Part shown: positions 34,363 to 47,800 of the stretch, piece after piece
Position numbering within the stretch: the first letter of the stretch is position 1
Layout: each line of letters opens with the position of its first letter
Origin: Ashinkailepas kermadecensis
Lineage: Eukaryota > Arthropoda > Thecostraca > Neolepadidae
Reading direction: 5' to 3'
NCBI GenBank assembly: GCA_034440615.1
Contig: JAOTOM010003172.1
Span: 62,001 to 126,000 of the forward strand
DNA: 64,000 nt
Translations under genes and position numbers: made by a program
The notes under the pieces: generated by a model
What the model was told of the DNA's origin: nothing
Seen by the model: only the letters and a program-made list of their open reading frames with translations
The model's database searches: none

Positions 34363-36207
34363 TGCACTCCTCGTGTCTCGTTACCCCCGTGGTACCTCCG
34401 TCTCCTACACTCCACAGTGTCTCGTTACCCCCGTGGTACCTCCGTCTCCTACACTCCTCGTGTCTCGTTACCCCCGTAGTACCTCCGTCTCCTACACTCC
34501 TCGTGTCTCGCTACCCCCGTAGTACCTCCGTCTCCTACACTCCTCGTGTCTCGTTACCCCCGTGGTACCTCCGTCTCCTACACTCCTCGTGTCTCGTTAC
34601 CCCCGTAGTACCTCCGTCTCCTACACTCCTCGTGTCTCGTTACCCCCGTAGTACCTCCGTCTCCTACACTCCTCGTGTCTCGTTACCCCCGTGGTACCTC
34701 CGTCTTCTACACTCCTCGTGTCTCGTTACCCCCGTAGTACCTCCGTCTCCTACACTCCACATGTCTCGTTACCCCCGTGGTACCTCCGTCTCCTACATTC
34801 CACAGTGTCTCGTTACCCCCGTGGTACCTCCGTCTCCTACATTCCACAGTGTCTCGTTACCCCCGTGGTACCTCCGTCTCCTACACTCCACAGTGTCTCG
34901 TTACACTCCACAGTGTCTCGTTACCCCCGTAGTACCTCCGTCTCCTACACTCCTCGTGTCTCGCTACCCCCGTAGTACCTCCGTCTCCTACACTCCACAG
35001 TGTCTCGTTACCCCCGTGGTACCTCCGTCTCCTACACTCCTCGTGTCTCGTTACCCCCGTAGTACCTCCGTCTCCTACACTCCTCGTGTCTCGCTACCCC
35101 CGTAGTACCTCCGTCTCCTACACTCCACAGTGTCTCGTTACCCCCGTAGTACCTCCGTCTCCTACACTCCACAGTGTCTCGTTACCCCCGTGGTACCTCC
35201 GTCTCCTACACTCCTCGTGTCTCGTTACCCCCGTGGTACCTCCGTCTCCTACACTCCACAGTGTCTCGTTACCCCCGTAGTACCTCCGTCTCCTACACTC
35301 CTCGTGTCTCGCTACCCCCGTAGTACCTCCGTCTCCTACACTCCTCGTGTCTCGCTACCCCCGTAGTACCTCCGTCTCCTACACTCCACAGTGTCTCGTT
35401 ACCCCCGTAGTACCTCCGTCTCCTACACTCCACAGTGTCTCGTTACCCCCGTGGTACCTCCGTCTCCTACACTCCTCGTGTCTCGTTACCCCCGTGGTAC
35501 CTCCGTCTCCTACACTCCACAGTGTCTCGTTACCCCCGTAGTACCTCCGTCTCCTACACTCCTCGTGTCTCGCTACCCCCGTAGTACCTCCGTCTCCTAC
35601 ACTCCACAGTGTCTCGTTACCCCCGTGGTACCTCCGTCTCCTACACTCCTCGTGTCTCGTTACCCCCGTGGTACCTCCGTCTCCTACATTCCACAGTGTC
35701 TCGTTACCCCCGTGGTACCTCCGTCTCCTACACTCCACAGTGTCTCGTTACACTCCACAGTGTCTCGTTACCCCCGTAGTACCTCCGTCTCCTACACTCC
35801 TCGTGTCTCGTTACCCCCGTGGTACCTCCGTCTCCTACATTCCACAGTGTCTCGTTACCCCCGTGGTACCTCCGTCTCCTACACTCCTCGTGTCTCGTTA
35901 CCCCCGTGGTACCTCCGTCTCCTACATTCCACAGTGTCTCGTTACCCCCGTGGTACCTCCGTCTCCTACACTCCACAGTGTCTCGTTACCCCCGTGGTAC
36001 CTCCGTCTCCTACACTCCTCGTGTCTCGTTACCCCCGTGGTACCTCCGTCTCCTACACTCCACAGTGTCTCGTTACCCCCGTGGTACCTCCGTCTCCTAC
36101 ACTCCACAGTGTCTCGTTACCCCCGTGGTACCTCCGTCTCCTACACTCCACAGTGTCTCGTTACCCCCGTGGTACCTCCGTCTCCTACACTCCACAGTGT
36201 CTCGCTA
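34363..36207 (+). repeat. 43/44-bp minisatellite, about 42 copies
   Basis: The unit is CTCGTTACCCCCGTGGTACC, then TCCGTCTCCTACACTCC, then either TCGTGT (43 bases) or ACAGTGT (44 bases). Variants include GTAGTACC, CTCGCTACC and TACATTCC. Two truncated units, in which TTACACTCC replaces the central part, sit at about 34901 and 35748, each with similar neighbours. The 300-350-codon frames follow from the stop-free unit. Confidence 0.96.
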
Positions 36208-36660
36208 TATGGTCGCATTACCTCCGTCGCTGTCCGTTACCTTCGCCACTACCGCATTACCCCAGTCGCCTCCCACTACACTCGCCACTACCGCATTACC
36301 TTCTTCGACACCGCGTTGTCTGTGCCGATACCCTGTTATGCTATCCTCATCCAGCACGAAAGAAGAACGTGAGGGAATTCGGTTCTTCGTTTTGTTTTCC
36401 AATTCTAGACACATGGCAAAAGAACCAACCACGACATTAAAGCCATCTTTTTTGCCCAGGGAATTCCAAATATGTTAGGGTAATATATTTAGCATGTTAT
36501 TATTTGGCCTCACCCTACACAGTTCAGCCCTTTCATGATGGTCTGGTAGATCTGCCAATGCCCGTGGCGATATTCCATCACATGTGTCGATATCCCATTT
36601 AACTGTGCCGATAACTCATTATCTTCGCCAGTGTTCGCTCCGTGACGTGTCGATAGCCCA
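36208..36660 (+). repeat. Degenerate edge of the 43/44-bp array and CCATT/GCCGATA words
   Basis: CTCCGTCGC, CGCCACTACCGCATTACC (twice) and GTGTCGATA-CCCAT-like words recur loosely. The region is probably an old, decayed tandem repeat. Confidence 0.5.
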
Positions 36661-37290
36661 TTACTGGGCGCCTGCCCGGTATCTGTGGAGGCGATGCACA
36701 GCTACGGTGGGTCTCCGTTTCCCGCTTGCGACGTTTCCAGCGCCCCGTGGGGTCTCCTCGTATCGCGGTGTCACCCGGTGACCTGCGGCAAGCTTCCGTG
36801 CGCTTCGTGACCCGTGCCCCGAGGGATCTCCGGTCATGCGGCGGCGGCTGGTCGCCGGCCAGACCACTCGTGTGAACTTCAAGCCGCAGCCATCCGCCGG
36901 CCGCTACGAATCTCATCTTGTTCTGGAACGGCTCGGCGGCGCGGCACTAAAGCGCGACCGACACCCTTCCGCGGTCGTCGGCTCGGCGAGTAATTGGGCG
37001 GAGAGAGGTCGTTCGGCCGCCACCGGTGCAACAACAGTCCAAATTGGAGTCAGCGGATGGCACACGGACAGTGTCGGCCGGCCAGCTCACCAGCCTGCCG
37101 GAAATTACCTGCTGTACCGGCAGGCGTCGGGCTCAGCTCGCGCGAAGGCGAGCGGAGGCGTATCGCGCCTCCGCCACACTGATGTAGGATGGCCTTGGGT
37201 CTGGCGGTGCTACATGCTCGGCGCCATCACCGTGGAGCGGGGATGCGTGAGAGACCGTAGCACCGGAGGAATTGCAAGATGTTGAATGTA
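36661..37290. other. CpG-rich patch
   Basis: GC- and CpG-rich unique sequence with open frames on both strands and no recognised domain. It is a candidate promoter island, or simply GC-rich spacer. Confidence 0.35.
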
Positions 37291-39465
37291 GCTTACCTGG
37301 TGGTGTGGTAAATTTCGTTCACTTCGGAGGAGGAAATTCCAACTCGGTCGTCAATCTGACTCGTGACGTAATGCGTGCCCATCTGTGCTTTTACTTCGTA
37401 TAATATCGCCTTTGGGTGTTCTGCATCGTGGACGATGATTATCTTTGTACGATTGTATTCCATCTGCGCTGGTTTAATGTTCGGTCTTTCTATCTTCCTA
37501 GCATTCCGCCTTGATAACCAGTGGGGGCGGCGCCATTAGCCGTGGTCGTGCATAAAGTGCGTCGTAAAACATCCTATAAACAGCAAAAAGCCAACAAGCC
37601 TTGAGAACCCTCTGCCTCTCTGTCGCCAAACGGACGCTTCAACTGACTATGCGCCAACGTGATTATCTTCCTCGTTTCCGGCAAGTGCCTGTGCGAATAT
37701 CTTCTATCATTCTGCATTGATGGCAGCTTGAATAAAGAACCTCAATTCACTCGAAGCTCTGTCCTGTATGTATGGGCAATATGCTGTCCAGCTGCACCTT
37801 TCCTTCTCAATATCCTCTTATGTACCCACCATTGCGCTACACTCAACATCCTTTTGAAACTCTAAGCGCTTCCTGTCTGCGTGCCCATCCCTGTTTGTCA
37901 GTGGACTAGTGGGGTCCAATCTGCTTGACTGGGAGACCATATGATATCTATCATCATCCATCCATCCATCCATCCAACATCCATCATCTGAATCTGAACC
38001 CTATATTGTCTTCAGATCCTCTCAACCGGAAGATCAATGGTGCTATCCAAATACCGCGTGGATTGGTTGCATTCACGGGGGCATACTGAAATCGCACGTG
38101 CTACAAAATCTCGCGGAGTTAAAGGAGTGCATTGGAATTGATTGTGCCATAGTTGTGTGCATTTCAGGGGCGGCCATTAACGCATCCTATCATTTCTAAG
38201 CATGTGATTTGTTTGAATCATTGCTCTTCAGAAACACTAGGTCATGCGTTCAGGCAGCATTCAGAACACTGGAAAATCTTACAACTTCGTGATTCTTGGT
38301 CTTCAAGAGGCGCTAAATATCATGAGGATTCATGAGGTATACGCCATGTCCAATATTTTACTCACTCATCAATTAGGTTTACGATTGGACACGTTTTCAC
38401 TCGTGTCATGTGGCCTTAATACATGTGTGCAATGACTTCACTTGGTGTTAGTTATTCGTCTTCAGACCGGACTTGACCAATCGCGCCCATAACGTTGTGA
38501 AATTGATTGGGTGGAATGCCATTTTTGATGGCCAAAGTTTCCTCGAAAGTCATTATATCTGGTGTACGCCCGTAGGTCCAATGGTTAAGCTTCGGTTTGA
38601 TTGTGGGGAATCAATGTTTGAGGGCGCCAGTAGCCCCCTTAGCGTACGCTAGGTGATACCACAGCATGTGTGACAATTCAATTGCACGTTGCAGTCCTAG
38701 ACTCAGACAAACTTTCGAAAAGGACCAGCTGCATACATACGTGTGCATACTTATAGGAACAGACCAGCTACATACTTATACATACGTGTAATGCAGGAAG
38801 GAAGGTGAGGTGGAGACTGAAAACCGTCTCCACTTCTGTTAGGGAAACTGGCGGAACATTTATATTAAGTGCCGATTGCCCCTTGAAAACACTTTCAATA
38901 CTTGTGATATGAAGCCTTTTATATGAACCTGTATCATTTTGGCTCCTTAGTGTTCGAAATGAGGAATTGAATCTTACTCTTTGAATTTTGATAATCTTCA
39001 TATTTGCTCCCAGTGATGAAAATCACCATAGTGCTCAAAGCAAACGAGGCCCTGCGATGTGAGAAACATAAAGTTATAGTTGAAGCCTTTCCCTGTCAAG
39101 CCAGATAGATGACATCAAAATCGTCCAAGGGCCGTTTGATGCTGGCCGTATTACACCGGGAATAACCTCGTTGATTATTTATCTTAAATAAATCGTCTCC
39201 CATCTACCATCAGCTCTCGCAATGTGGAAGCATTTCCTACCCGTCACCGCGTGGGACGTCGTCAACTTGACCCGCCCCATGCGTTGTGTTTTAAACGAGT
39301 GAGGTAAACGGAATAATGTAATCACAGACCCCTGACCTTTTTGAGTTGCCTGATTTCATGGTAGTTAAAATTAAGTAGAATCCAAGTATAAAGTTGGCCT
39401 TCATTGACAGGGAATATATCAAAATAGCAAAATAACACTTTATTAATAACTCGTACTTCCGATAT
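37291..39465. other. No recognisable gene; (CATC)n tract
   Basis: A CATC/CCAT tetranucleotide run lies at 37954-37988. A tRNA-like phrase near 38570-38600 was considered and rejected. No gene supported. Confidence 0.4.
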
Positions 39466-39469
39466 TAGA

Positions 39470-39695
39470 CCATCGTCAGGAATGACATCACCTGACAATG
39501 ACCAGGAGTGACATCACTTGACGTTCGTCAGGAGTGACATCACCTGGCGATGGTCAGGAGTGACATATCACCAGACAATGGTTAGGAGTGACATCACCTG
39601 ACAATGGTCAGGAGTGACATATCACCTGACAATGGTCAGGAGTGACATATCACCTGACAATGGTTAGGAGTGACATCACCTAACGATGGTCCGTG
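39470..39695 (+). repeat. 26-28-bp minisatellite of quasi-palindromic units
   Basis: About nine units of GGTCAGGAGTGACATCACC then TGACAAT. GTGACATCAC and TCAGG/CCTGA arms make each unit nearly self-complementary. Units with ATATCACC are two bases longer. Confidence 0.93.
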
Positions 39696-39754
39696 ACGGA
39701 TGGATGGCTCATGCCGGATGGTCTAAACTCTTGTCGATTGTAAAAATCCATAGA

Positions 39755-40250
39755 AACGACAGTGTAAATGGCTTAGCCCACATTGCGCACGTTATCGTGC
39801 TCTGACCTCCGGCCACTTGACAGAGGTAAAAACCAATTTGCCAACTTAAAAGTTCTTCCACCCCCGGTAAAAGGAAACGTGCTCTGACCTCCGGCCACTT
39901 GACAGAGGTCAAGCAAATTGGATAAGGAACTTCTGATGCTTCTGCATACATGCCAAGGTAAAAATGATGTTAGAAGAACATGCATATTACAAAAGGAGGA
40001 ACATTGGCCCAAAATTGGCAAAAAATAACCGTGACCTCAGGCTACTTACCTGACATCAAACAAAAGTCGTAGATATACGTTTAGGCACACTGCCCCATTG
40101 CACTCACGCAGCAAGTTTCATTTTAATATCTCTTCATATGTATGAGCTATCAATCCTCAAACTTTTTTTGGAAGTGGTTCTCTTTGACCTCAGCTAAGTC
40201 AATGAGCTTACATGACCTGAGGTTGAATTTTCCGTCAGGCGCAAACAGAA
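39755..40250 (-). repeat. Interspersed repeat family R1, copy B
   Basis: The reverse complement aligns with 4283-4700 (see the identical stretches at 40207-40225 and 39969-39994). Copy B has an internal 82-base direct repeat: CGTGCTCTGACCTCCGGCCA at 39796 and again at 39878, which copy A lacks. TGACCT (AGGTCA) half-site words recur through it. Confidence 0.8.
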
Positions 40251-41035
40251 AGTTACTGACCTCGAAAAGTTACACAGAAAAGCTATCACAGAAAAGTTAC
40301 GGGCAATTTTGCGGCCATGCTCGCCGTCGTTTTTCCGCTTCGACGGAAAAACCTTGTTGGCGTACCGCCCCCCCCCCTCCCTCCTTGAGATGGGGCGAGT
40401 TAAGAGAATGAAACTGGGTGTCGTGGTGCAGTGTGCGTTCATAAATTGTCGAAATGCATTCAAAAGTTTGAAGAGATATCATCGGTGGTTCAGAAGGTAC
40501 AATATAAAAGTATCAGGGGACGGTCACCTTGACCTTCGCACTGCGAGTGTTGATGCAGAGCGTCATTGACCCTGTCAGTTTCGGAGTTGCATGGTGTGTA
40601 TTGTTATATTATGATCTCCCTGTATGCTCCTGAATTAATTAAAATAATGTGTGCTTCTTTGTGTACTTAGCGAAATTACATTCGGCTGGTATTTAACTTC
40701 GTACCAATGAATTTTGAGCCAAGATGGGGTGGCCTAAAATAATCATATAAGTCACCTTGATTTATGTCCGGTTGCATTGTGTGACGTTTTCTGAAGTGTC
40801 GAATTCTTCCAAATTGCGGCATGAGAATAGGTGCATGCAAAAACAACTTTGAGTTCAACATAGGTGTTACTGAGCATGGGCTTGTGCATAAAGAATATGG
40901 GTAGGGCAAAACTAATTCACGACAAACAACGGTCGAGCATAGTCAGCACTGAGCAATGAAGCAGATTCCAAGCCTGCTATTCATATAGGTGTTGTCGGTG
41001 ACCAACCTGATGCCAGTTTGGGCACGACTTTTTAG
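40251..41035. other. No recognisable gene
   Basis: A C-run lies at 40370-40380. Short frames without motif. Confidence 0.4.
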
Positions 41036-41039
41036 CATG

Positions 41040-41800
41040 CGGGAAGGATGCCTCATTTCCTGAACACGCTCGCCGAATGGCGTCACGCTATTACCCTCAG
41101 CCCCTCCGTCGTCACCACGACAAGTCACCGCTTGGGGACAACCGCGCTCGCCGTCGGAGGGGAATATTTCCACATATTCCGCGCCAGAACTCCGCAGCAC
41201 ATTTTCCATCTACATTTGCTGTAGGTGGCACTTCACGTCCCGGAAATAACATCACCTCCACAATCCTCACAGCCTCACCAGGAACTACATCAAACCAACA
41301 CCACCACTGCAGATATCGCATTGTTTTCCGACGCGAACAACCGTCCGGTTATTTGGTGGTGCTTAATTAAATGGGCGGGGCGTTATTATTGGGCCATTTT
41401 TGTGCCGGCTGGTGTCGGGAGGCGTGAGTAATGGCCTGGCGGACGCCGCCGCCGGCCCCGCCAGCTGGGGAGCGCGGGCACACACACACCTTTGTCTGCC
41501 GGTGCGGCCACGCTGTGCCGGGTCGGCGCCACGGACGTCGTCTGGTGGGTGAAAAGGTCGGCCACGTGACACTCGGCGACCGCATCACGCTCTCCCACGT
41601 GTGGTGCGGCCCGCCGTGCTCTCCCACGGCCGACAAATGGAGATGCCAAACCGCAGCGGTGAGCTTTCACCGACGCCGCTGCGGCGGTGCCGGTGTGCTG
41701 CACAATGGGACTCGTTGGGTCGTGCCCGCTCCCGCTGTTTGTGCAGGTCACCAAGTGCACAATCCGAGGGTGCGCGGCTGAATTCGCACCGAACGATAGG
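41040..41800. other. CpG-rich patch upstream of the 17-bp array
   Basis: GC- and CpG-rich, with several overlapping open frames of 70-150 codons on both strands. None has a recognised domain. The switch to AT-richer array DNA at 41821 is sharp. Confidence 0.4.
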
Positions 41801-41820
41801 ACCAGCGCCTGAAGGATAGT

Positions 41821-44800
41821 GTATTGTGTCACATGATGTATTATGTCACACGCTGTATTATGTCACGTGCTGTATTATGTCACGTGCTGCATTATGTCGC
41901 ATGCGGTATTATGTCACGTGTTCTATCATATCGCATGCTGTATTATGACACACGCTGTAGTATGTCGCATGCTGTATTATGTCACATGCTGCACTATGTC
42001 ACGTGCTGTATTATGTCACATGCTGTACAATGTCACATGTTGTACTATGCCACATGCTGCATTATGTCACATGCTGTATTAAGTCACATGCCGTAGTATG
42101 TCGCATGCTGTATTATGTCATATGCTGCATTATGTCACGCACTGTATTATGTCGCATGATGTACAATGTCACATGTTGTACTATGTCACATGCGGCATTA
42201 TGTCACATGCTGTATTAAGTCATATGCTGTATTATGTCACATGCTGTGTTATGCCGCATGCTGTATTATGTCACAGGCTGTGTTATGTCACGTGTTCTGT
42301 CATATCGCATGTTGTATTATGTCACATGCTGTATTATGTTACATGCTGCATTATGTCACTTGCTGTATTATATCACATGCTGTACAATGTCACATGCTGT
42401 ATTATGTCACATGCTGTATTATGTCACATGCTGTATTATGTCACATGCTGTATTATGCCACATGCTGTATTATGTCACATACTGTGTTATGTCACGTGCT
42501 GTATTATGTCACATGCTGTACTATTCCACATGTTGTATTGTCATATGCTGCATTATGTCCCATGCTGTATTATGTCGCATACTGCATTATGTCACATGCT
42601 ATATTATCTGTATTATGTCACATGATGTATTATGTCACATGCTGTGTTATGTCACGTGCTGTGTTATGTCACATGCTGTACTATTCCACATGTTGTATTA
42701 TGCCGCATGCTGTATTATGTCACATGCTGCATTACGTCACTTGCTCTATTATGTCAAATGCTGTATTATGTCGCATGCTTTATTATGTCACGTGCTGTAG
42801 ATATCACATGCTGTATAATGTCACATGCTTTATTATACCACGTGCTGTATTATATCGCATGCTGCATTATATCACATGCTGTATTATATCACATGCTTTA
42901 TTATGCCACATGCTGTATTATGTCACATGCTGTGTTATGTCACGTGCTGTATTATGTCACATGCTGTACTATTCCACATGTTGTGTTATGTCATATGCTG
43001 CATTATGTCCCATGCTGTATTATGTCGCATACTGCATTATGTCACATGCTATATTACCTATATTATGTCACATCATGTATTATGTCACATGTTGTGTTAT
43101 GTCACGTGTTGTATTATGTCACATGCTGTACTATTCCACATGTTGTATTATGCCGCATGCTGTATTATGTCACATGCTGCATTACGTCACTTGCTCTATT
43201 ATGTCAAATGCTGTATTATGTCACATGCTTTATTATGTCACGTGGTGGAGATATCACATGCTGTATATTGTCACATGCTTTATTATACCACGTGCTGTAT
43301 TATATCGCATGCTGCATTATATCACATGCTGTTTATATCACGTGCTGTACTATGTCACATGCTGCATTGTGCCGCATACTGTATTATGTCACATGCTGTA
43401 CAATGTGACATGCTGTCTTGTCACATGCTGTATTATGTCACATGCTGTATTATGTCACATGCTGTATTATATCACATGCTGTGTTATGTCACATGCTGTA
43501 TTATGTCACATGCGGTATTATGTCATGTGCTGTATTATGTCACAAGCTGTGTTATGTCACGTGCTGTATTATGTCCCATGCTGTACTATTTCACATGTTG
43601 TATTATGTCACATGCTGTATTATGTCACATGCTGTATTATGTCGCATGCTGTATTATGTCACATGCTGCATTACGTCACTTGCTGCATTATGTCAAATGC
43701 TGTATTATGTCGTATGCTTTATTATGTCTCGTGCTGTAGATATCCCATGCTGTATAATGTCACATGCTTTATTATGTCACGTGCTGTATTATATCGCATA
43801 CTGCATTATATCACATGCTGTATTATGTCACGTGCTGTATTATGTCATATGCTGTGTTATGTCATGTGTTGCACTATGTCACATGCTGCACTATTCCACA
43901 TGTTGTATTATGTCACATGCTGTATTATGCCACATGCTGTATTATGTCACATGCTGTGTTATGTCACGTGCTGTATTATGTCACATGCTGTACTATTCCA
44001 CATGTTGTATTATGTCATATGCTGCATTATGTCACATGCTGTACTATGTCACATGCTGTATTGTGCCACATGCTGTATTATGTCATATGCTGTGTTATGT
44101 TACGTGCTGTATTATGTCACATGCTGTACTATTCCACATGTTGTATTATGTCACATGCTGCATTATGTCACATGCTGTATTATGTCCCATGCTGTATTAT
44201 GTCACATGCTGTATCATGTCACATGCTGTGTTATGCCGCATGCTGCATTATGTCACATGCTGTATTATGTCCCATGCTGTATTATGTCACATGCTGCATC
44301 ATGTCACATGCGGTATTATGTCCCATGCTGTATTATGTCACATGCTGTGTTATGCCGCATGCTGCATTACGTCACTTGCTGTATCATGTCAAATGCTGTA
44401 TTATGTCGCATGCTTTATTATGTCCCGTGCAGTAGAAATCACATGCTGTATAATGTTACATGCTTTATTATGCCACGTGCTGTATTATGTCACGTGCTGC
44501 ATTATATCACATGCTGTATTATGTCACGTGCTGTACTATGTCACATGCTGCATTGTGCCACATACTGTATTATGTCACATGCTGTATTAAGTCATATGCT
44601 GTATTATGTCACATGCTGTGTTATGCCGCATGCTGTATTATGTCACAGGCTGTGTTATGTCACGTGTTCTATCATATCGCATGTCGTATTATGTCACATG
44701 CTGTATTATGTCACATGCTGTATTATGTCACATGCGGTATTATGTCACGTGCTGTATTATGTCACAAGCTGTGTTTTGTCACGTGCTGTATTATGTCTCA

Positions 44801-47800
44801 TGCTGTACTATGTCACATGCTGTATTATATCACATGCTGTGTTATGTCACATGCTGTATTATGTCACATGCTGTATTATGTCACATGCTGTATTATGTCG
44901 CATGCTGTATTATGTCACATGCTGCATTACGTCACTTGCTGCATTATGTCAAATGCTGTATTATGTCGTATGCTTTATTATGTCCGTGCTGTAGATATCC
45001 CATGCTGTATAATGTCACATGCTTTATTATGCCACGTGTGTATTATATCGCATACTGCATTATATCCATGCTGTATTATGTACATGTGTATTATGTCACA
45101 TGCTGTATTATATACATGCTGTGATATGTCACATGTGTATTATGTCACATGCGGTATTATGTCTGTGTGTATTATGTCACAAGCTTGTTATGTCTGCTGT
45201 ATTATGTCATGCTGTACTATTTCATGTTGTATTATGTCACATGCTGTATTATGTCACATGCTGTATTATGTCGCATGCTGTATTATGTCACATGCTGCAT
45301 TACGTCACTTGCTGCATTATGTCAAATGCTGTATTATGTCGTATGCTTTATTATGTCCCGTGCTGTAGATATCCCATGCTGTATAATGTCACATGCTTTA
45401 TTATGCCACGTGCTGTATTATATCGCATACTGCATTATATCACATGCTGTATTATGTCACATGCTGTATTATGTCACATGCTGTATTATATCACATGCTG
45501 TGTTATGTCACATGCTGTATTATGTCACATGCGGTATTATGTCATGTGCTGTATTATGTCACAAGCTGTGTTATGTCACGTGCGGTATTATGTCCCATGC
45601 TGTACTATTTCACATGTTGTATTATGTCACATGCTGTATTATGTCACATGCTGTATTATGTCGCATGCTGTATTATGTCACATGCTGCATTACGTCACTT
45701 GCTGCATTATGTCAAATGCTGTATTATGTCGTATGCTTTATTATGTCCCGTGCTGTAGATATCCAATGCTGTATCATGTCACATGCTGTATCATGTAACA
45801 TGCTGCATTATGTCACATGCTGTATTATGTCCCATGCTGTATTATGTCACATGCTGTATCATGTCACATGCTGTATTATGTCCCATGCTGTATTATGTCA
45901 CATGCTGTGTTATGCCGCATGCTGCATTACGTCACTTGCTGTATCATGTCAAATGCTGTATTATGTCGCATGCTTTATTATGTCCCGTGCAGTAGATATC
46001 ACATGCTGTATAATGTTACATGCTTTATTATGCCACGTGCTGTATTATGTCACGTGCTGCATTATATCACATGCTGTATTATGTCACGTGCTGTACTATG
46101 TCACATGCTGCATTGTGCCACATACTGTATTATGTCACATGCTGTATTAAGTCATATGCTGTATTAGGTCACATGCTGTGTTATGCCGCATGCTGTATTA
46201 TGTCACAGGCTGTGTTATGTCACGTGTTCTATCATATCGCATGTTGTATTATGTCACATGCTGTATTATGTCACATGCTGTATTATGTCACATGCGGTAT
46301 TATGTCACGTGCTGTATTATGTCACAAGCTGTGTTTGGTCACGTGCTGTATTATATCTCATGCTGTACTATGTCACATGCTGTATTAAATCACATGCTGT
46401 GTTATGTCACATGCTGTATTATGTCACATGCGGTATTATGTCATGTGCTGTATTATGTCACAAGCTGTGTTATGTCACGTGCTGTATTATGTCCCATGCT
46501 GTACTATTTCACATGTTGTATTATGTCACATGCTGTATTATGTCACATGCTGTATTATGTCGCATGCTGTATTATGTCACATGCTGCATTAAGTCACTTG
46601 CTGCATTATGTCAAATGCTGTATTATGTCGTATGCTTTATTATGTCCCGTGCTGTAGATATTCCATGTTGTATAATGTCACATGCTTTATTATGCCACGT
46701 GCTGTATTATATCGCATACTGCATTATATCACATGCTGTATTATGTCACATGCTGTATTATGTCACATGCTGTATCATATCACATGCTGTGTTATGTCAC
46801 ATGCTGTATTATGTCACATGCGGTATTATGTCATGTGCTGTATTATGTCACAAGCTGTGTTATGTCACGTGCTGTATTATGTCCCATGCTGTACTATTTC
46901 ACATGTTGTATTATGTCACATGCTGTATTATGTCACATGCTGTATTATGTCGCATGCTGTATTATGTCACATGCTGCATTACGTCACTTGCTGCATTATG
47001 TCAAATGCTGTATTATGTCGTATGCTTTATTATGTCCCGTGCTGTAGATATCCCATGCTGTATAATGTCACATGCTTTATTATGCCACGTGCTGTATTAT
47101 ATCGCATAATACATAATAATGCAGTCATTATATAACATGCTGTATAATGTCACGTGCTGTATTATGTCATATGCTGTGTTATGTCACGTGTTGCACTATG
47201 TCACATGCTGCACTATTCCACATGTTGTATTATGTCACATGCTGTATTATGCCACATGCTGTATTATGTCACATGCTGTGTTATGTCACGTGCTGTATTA
47301 TGTCACATGCTGTACTATTCCACATGTTGTATTATGTCATATGCTGCATTATGTCACATGCTGTACTATGTCACATGCTGTATTGTGCCACATGCTGTAT
47401 TATGTCATATGCTGTGTTATGTTACGTGCTGTATTATGTCACATGCTGTACTATTCCACATGTTGTATTATTCCACATGCTGTATTATGTCACATGCTGT
47501 ATTATGTCACATGCTGCATTACGTCACTTGCTGTATCATGTCAAATGCTGTATTATGTCGCATGCTTTATTATGTCCCGTGCAGTAGATATCACATGCTG
47601 TATAATGTTACATGCTGTATTATGCCACGTGCTGTATTATGTCACGTGCTGCATTATATCACATGATGTATTATGTCACGTGCTGTACTATGTCACATGC
47701 TGCATTGTGCCACATACTGTATTATGTCACATGCTGTATTAAGTCATATGCTGTATTATGTCACATGCTGTGTTATGCCGCATGCTGTATTATGTCACAG

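Noticed and set aside
34203..36478. 300-350-codon frames with Ser/Pro/Val repeats
   Set aside because: Product of the stop-free 43/44-bp unit, in several frames simultaneously.
38565..38640. tRNA-like phrase GGTCCAATGGTTAAG followed by GGGAATCAATG
   Set aside because: There is an A-box-like word, but no acceptable B box, and the arms do not pair into a cloverleaf.
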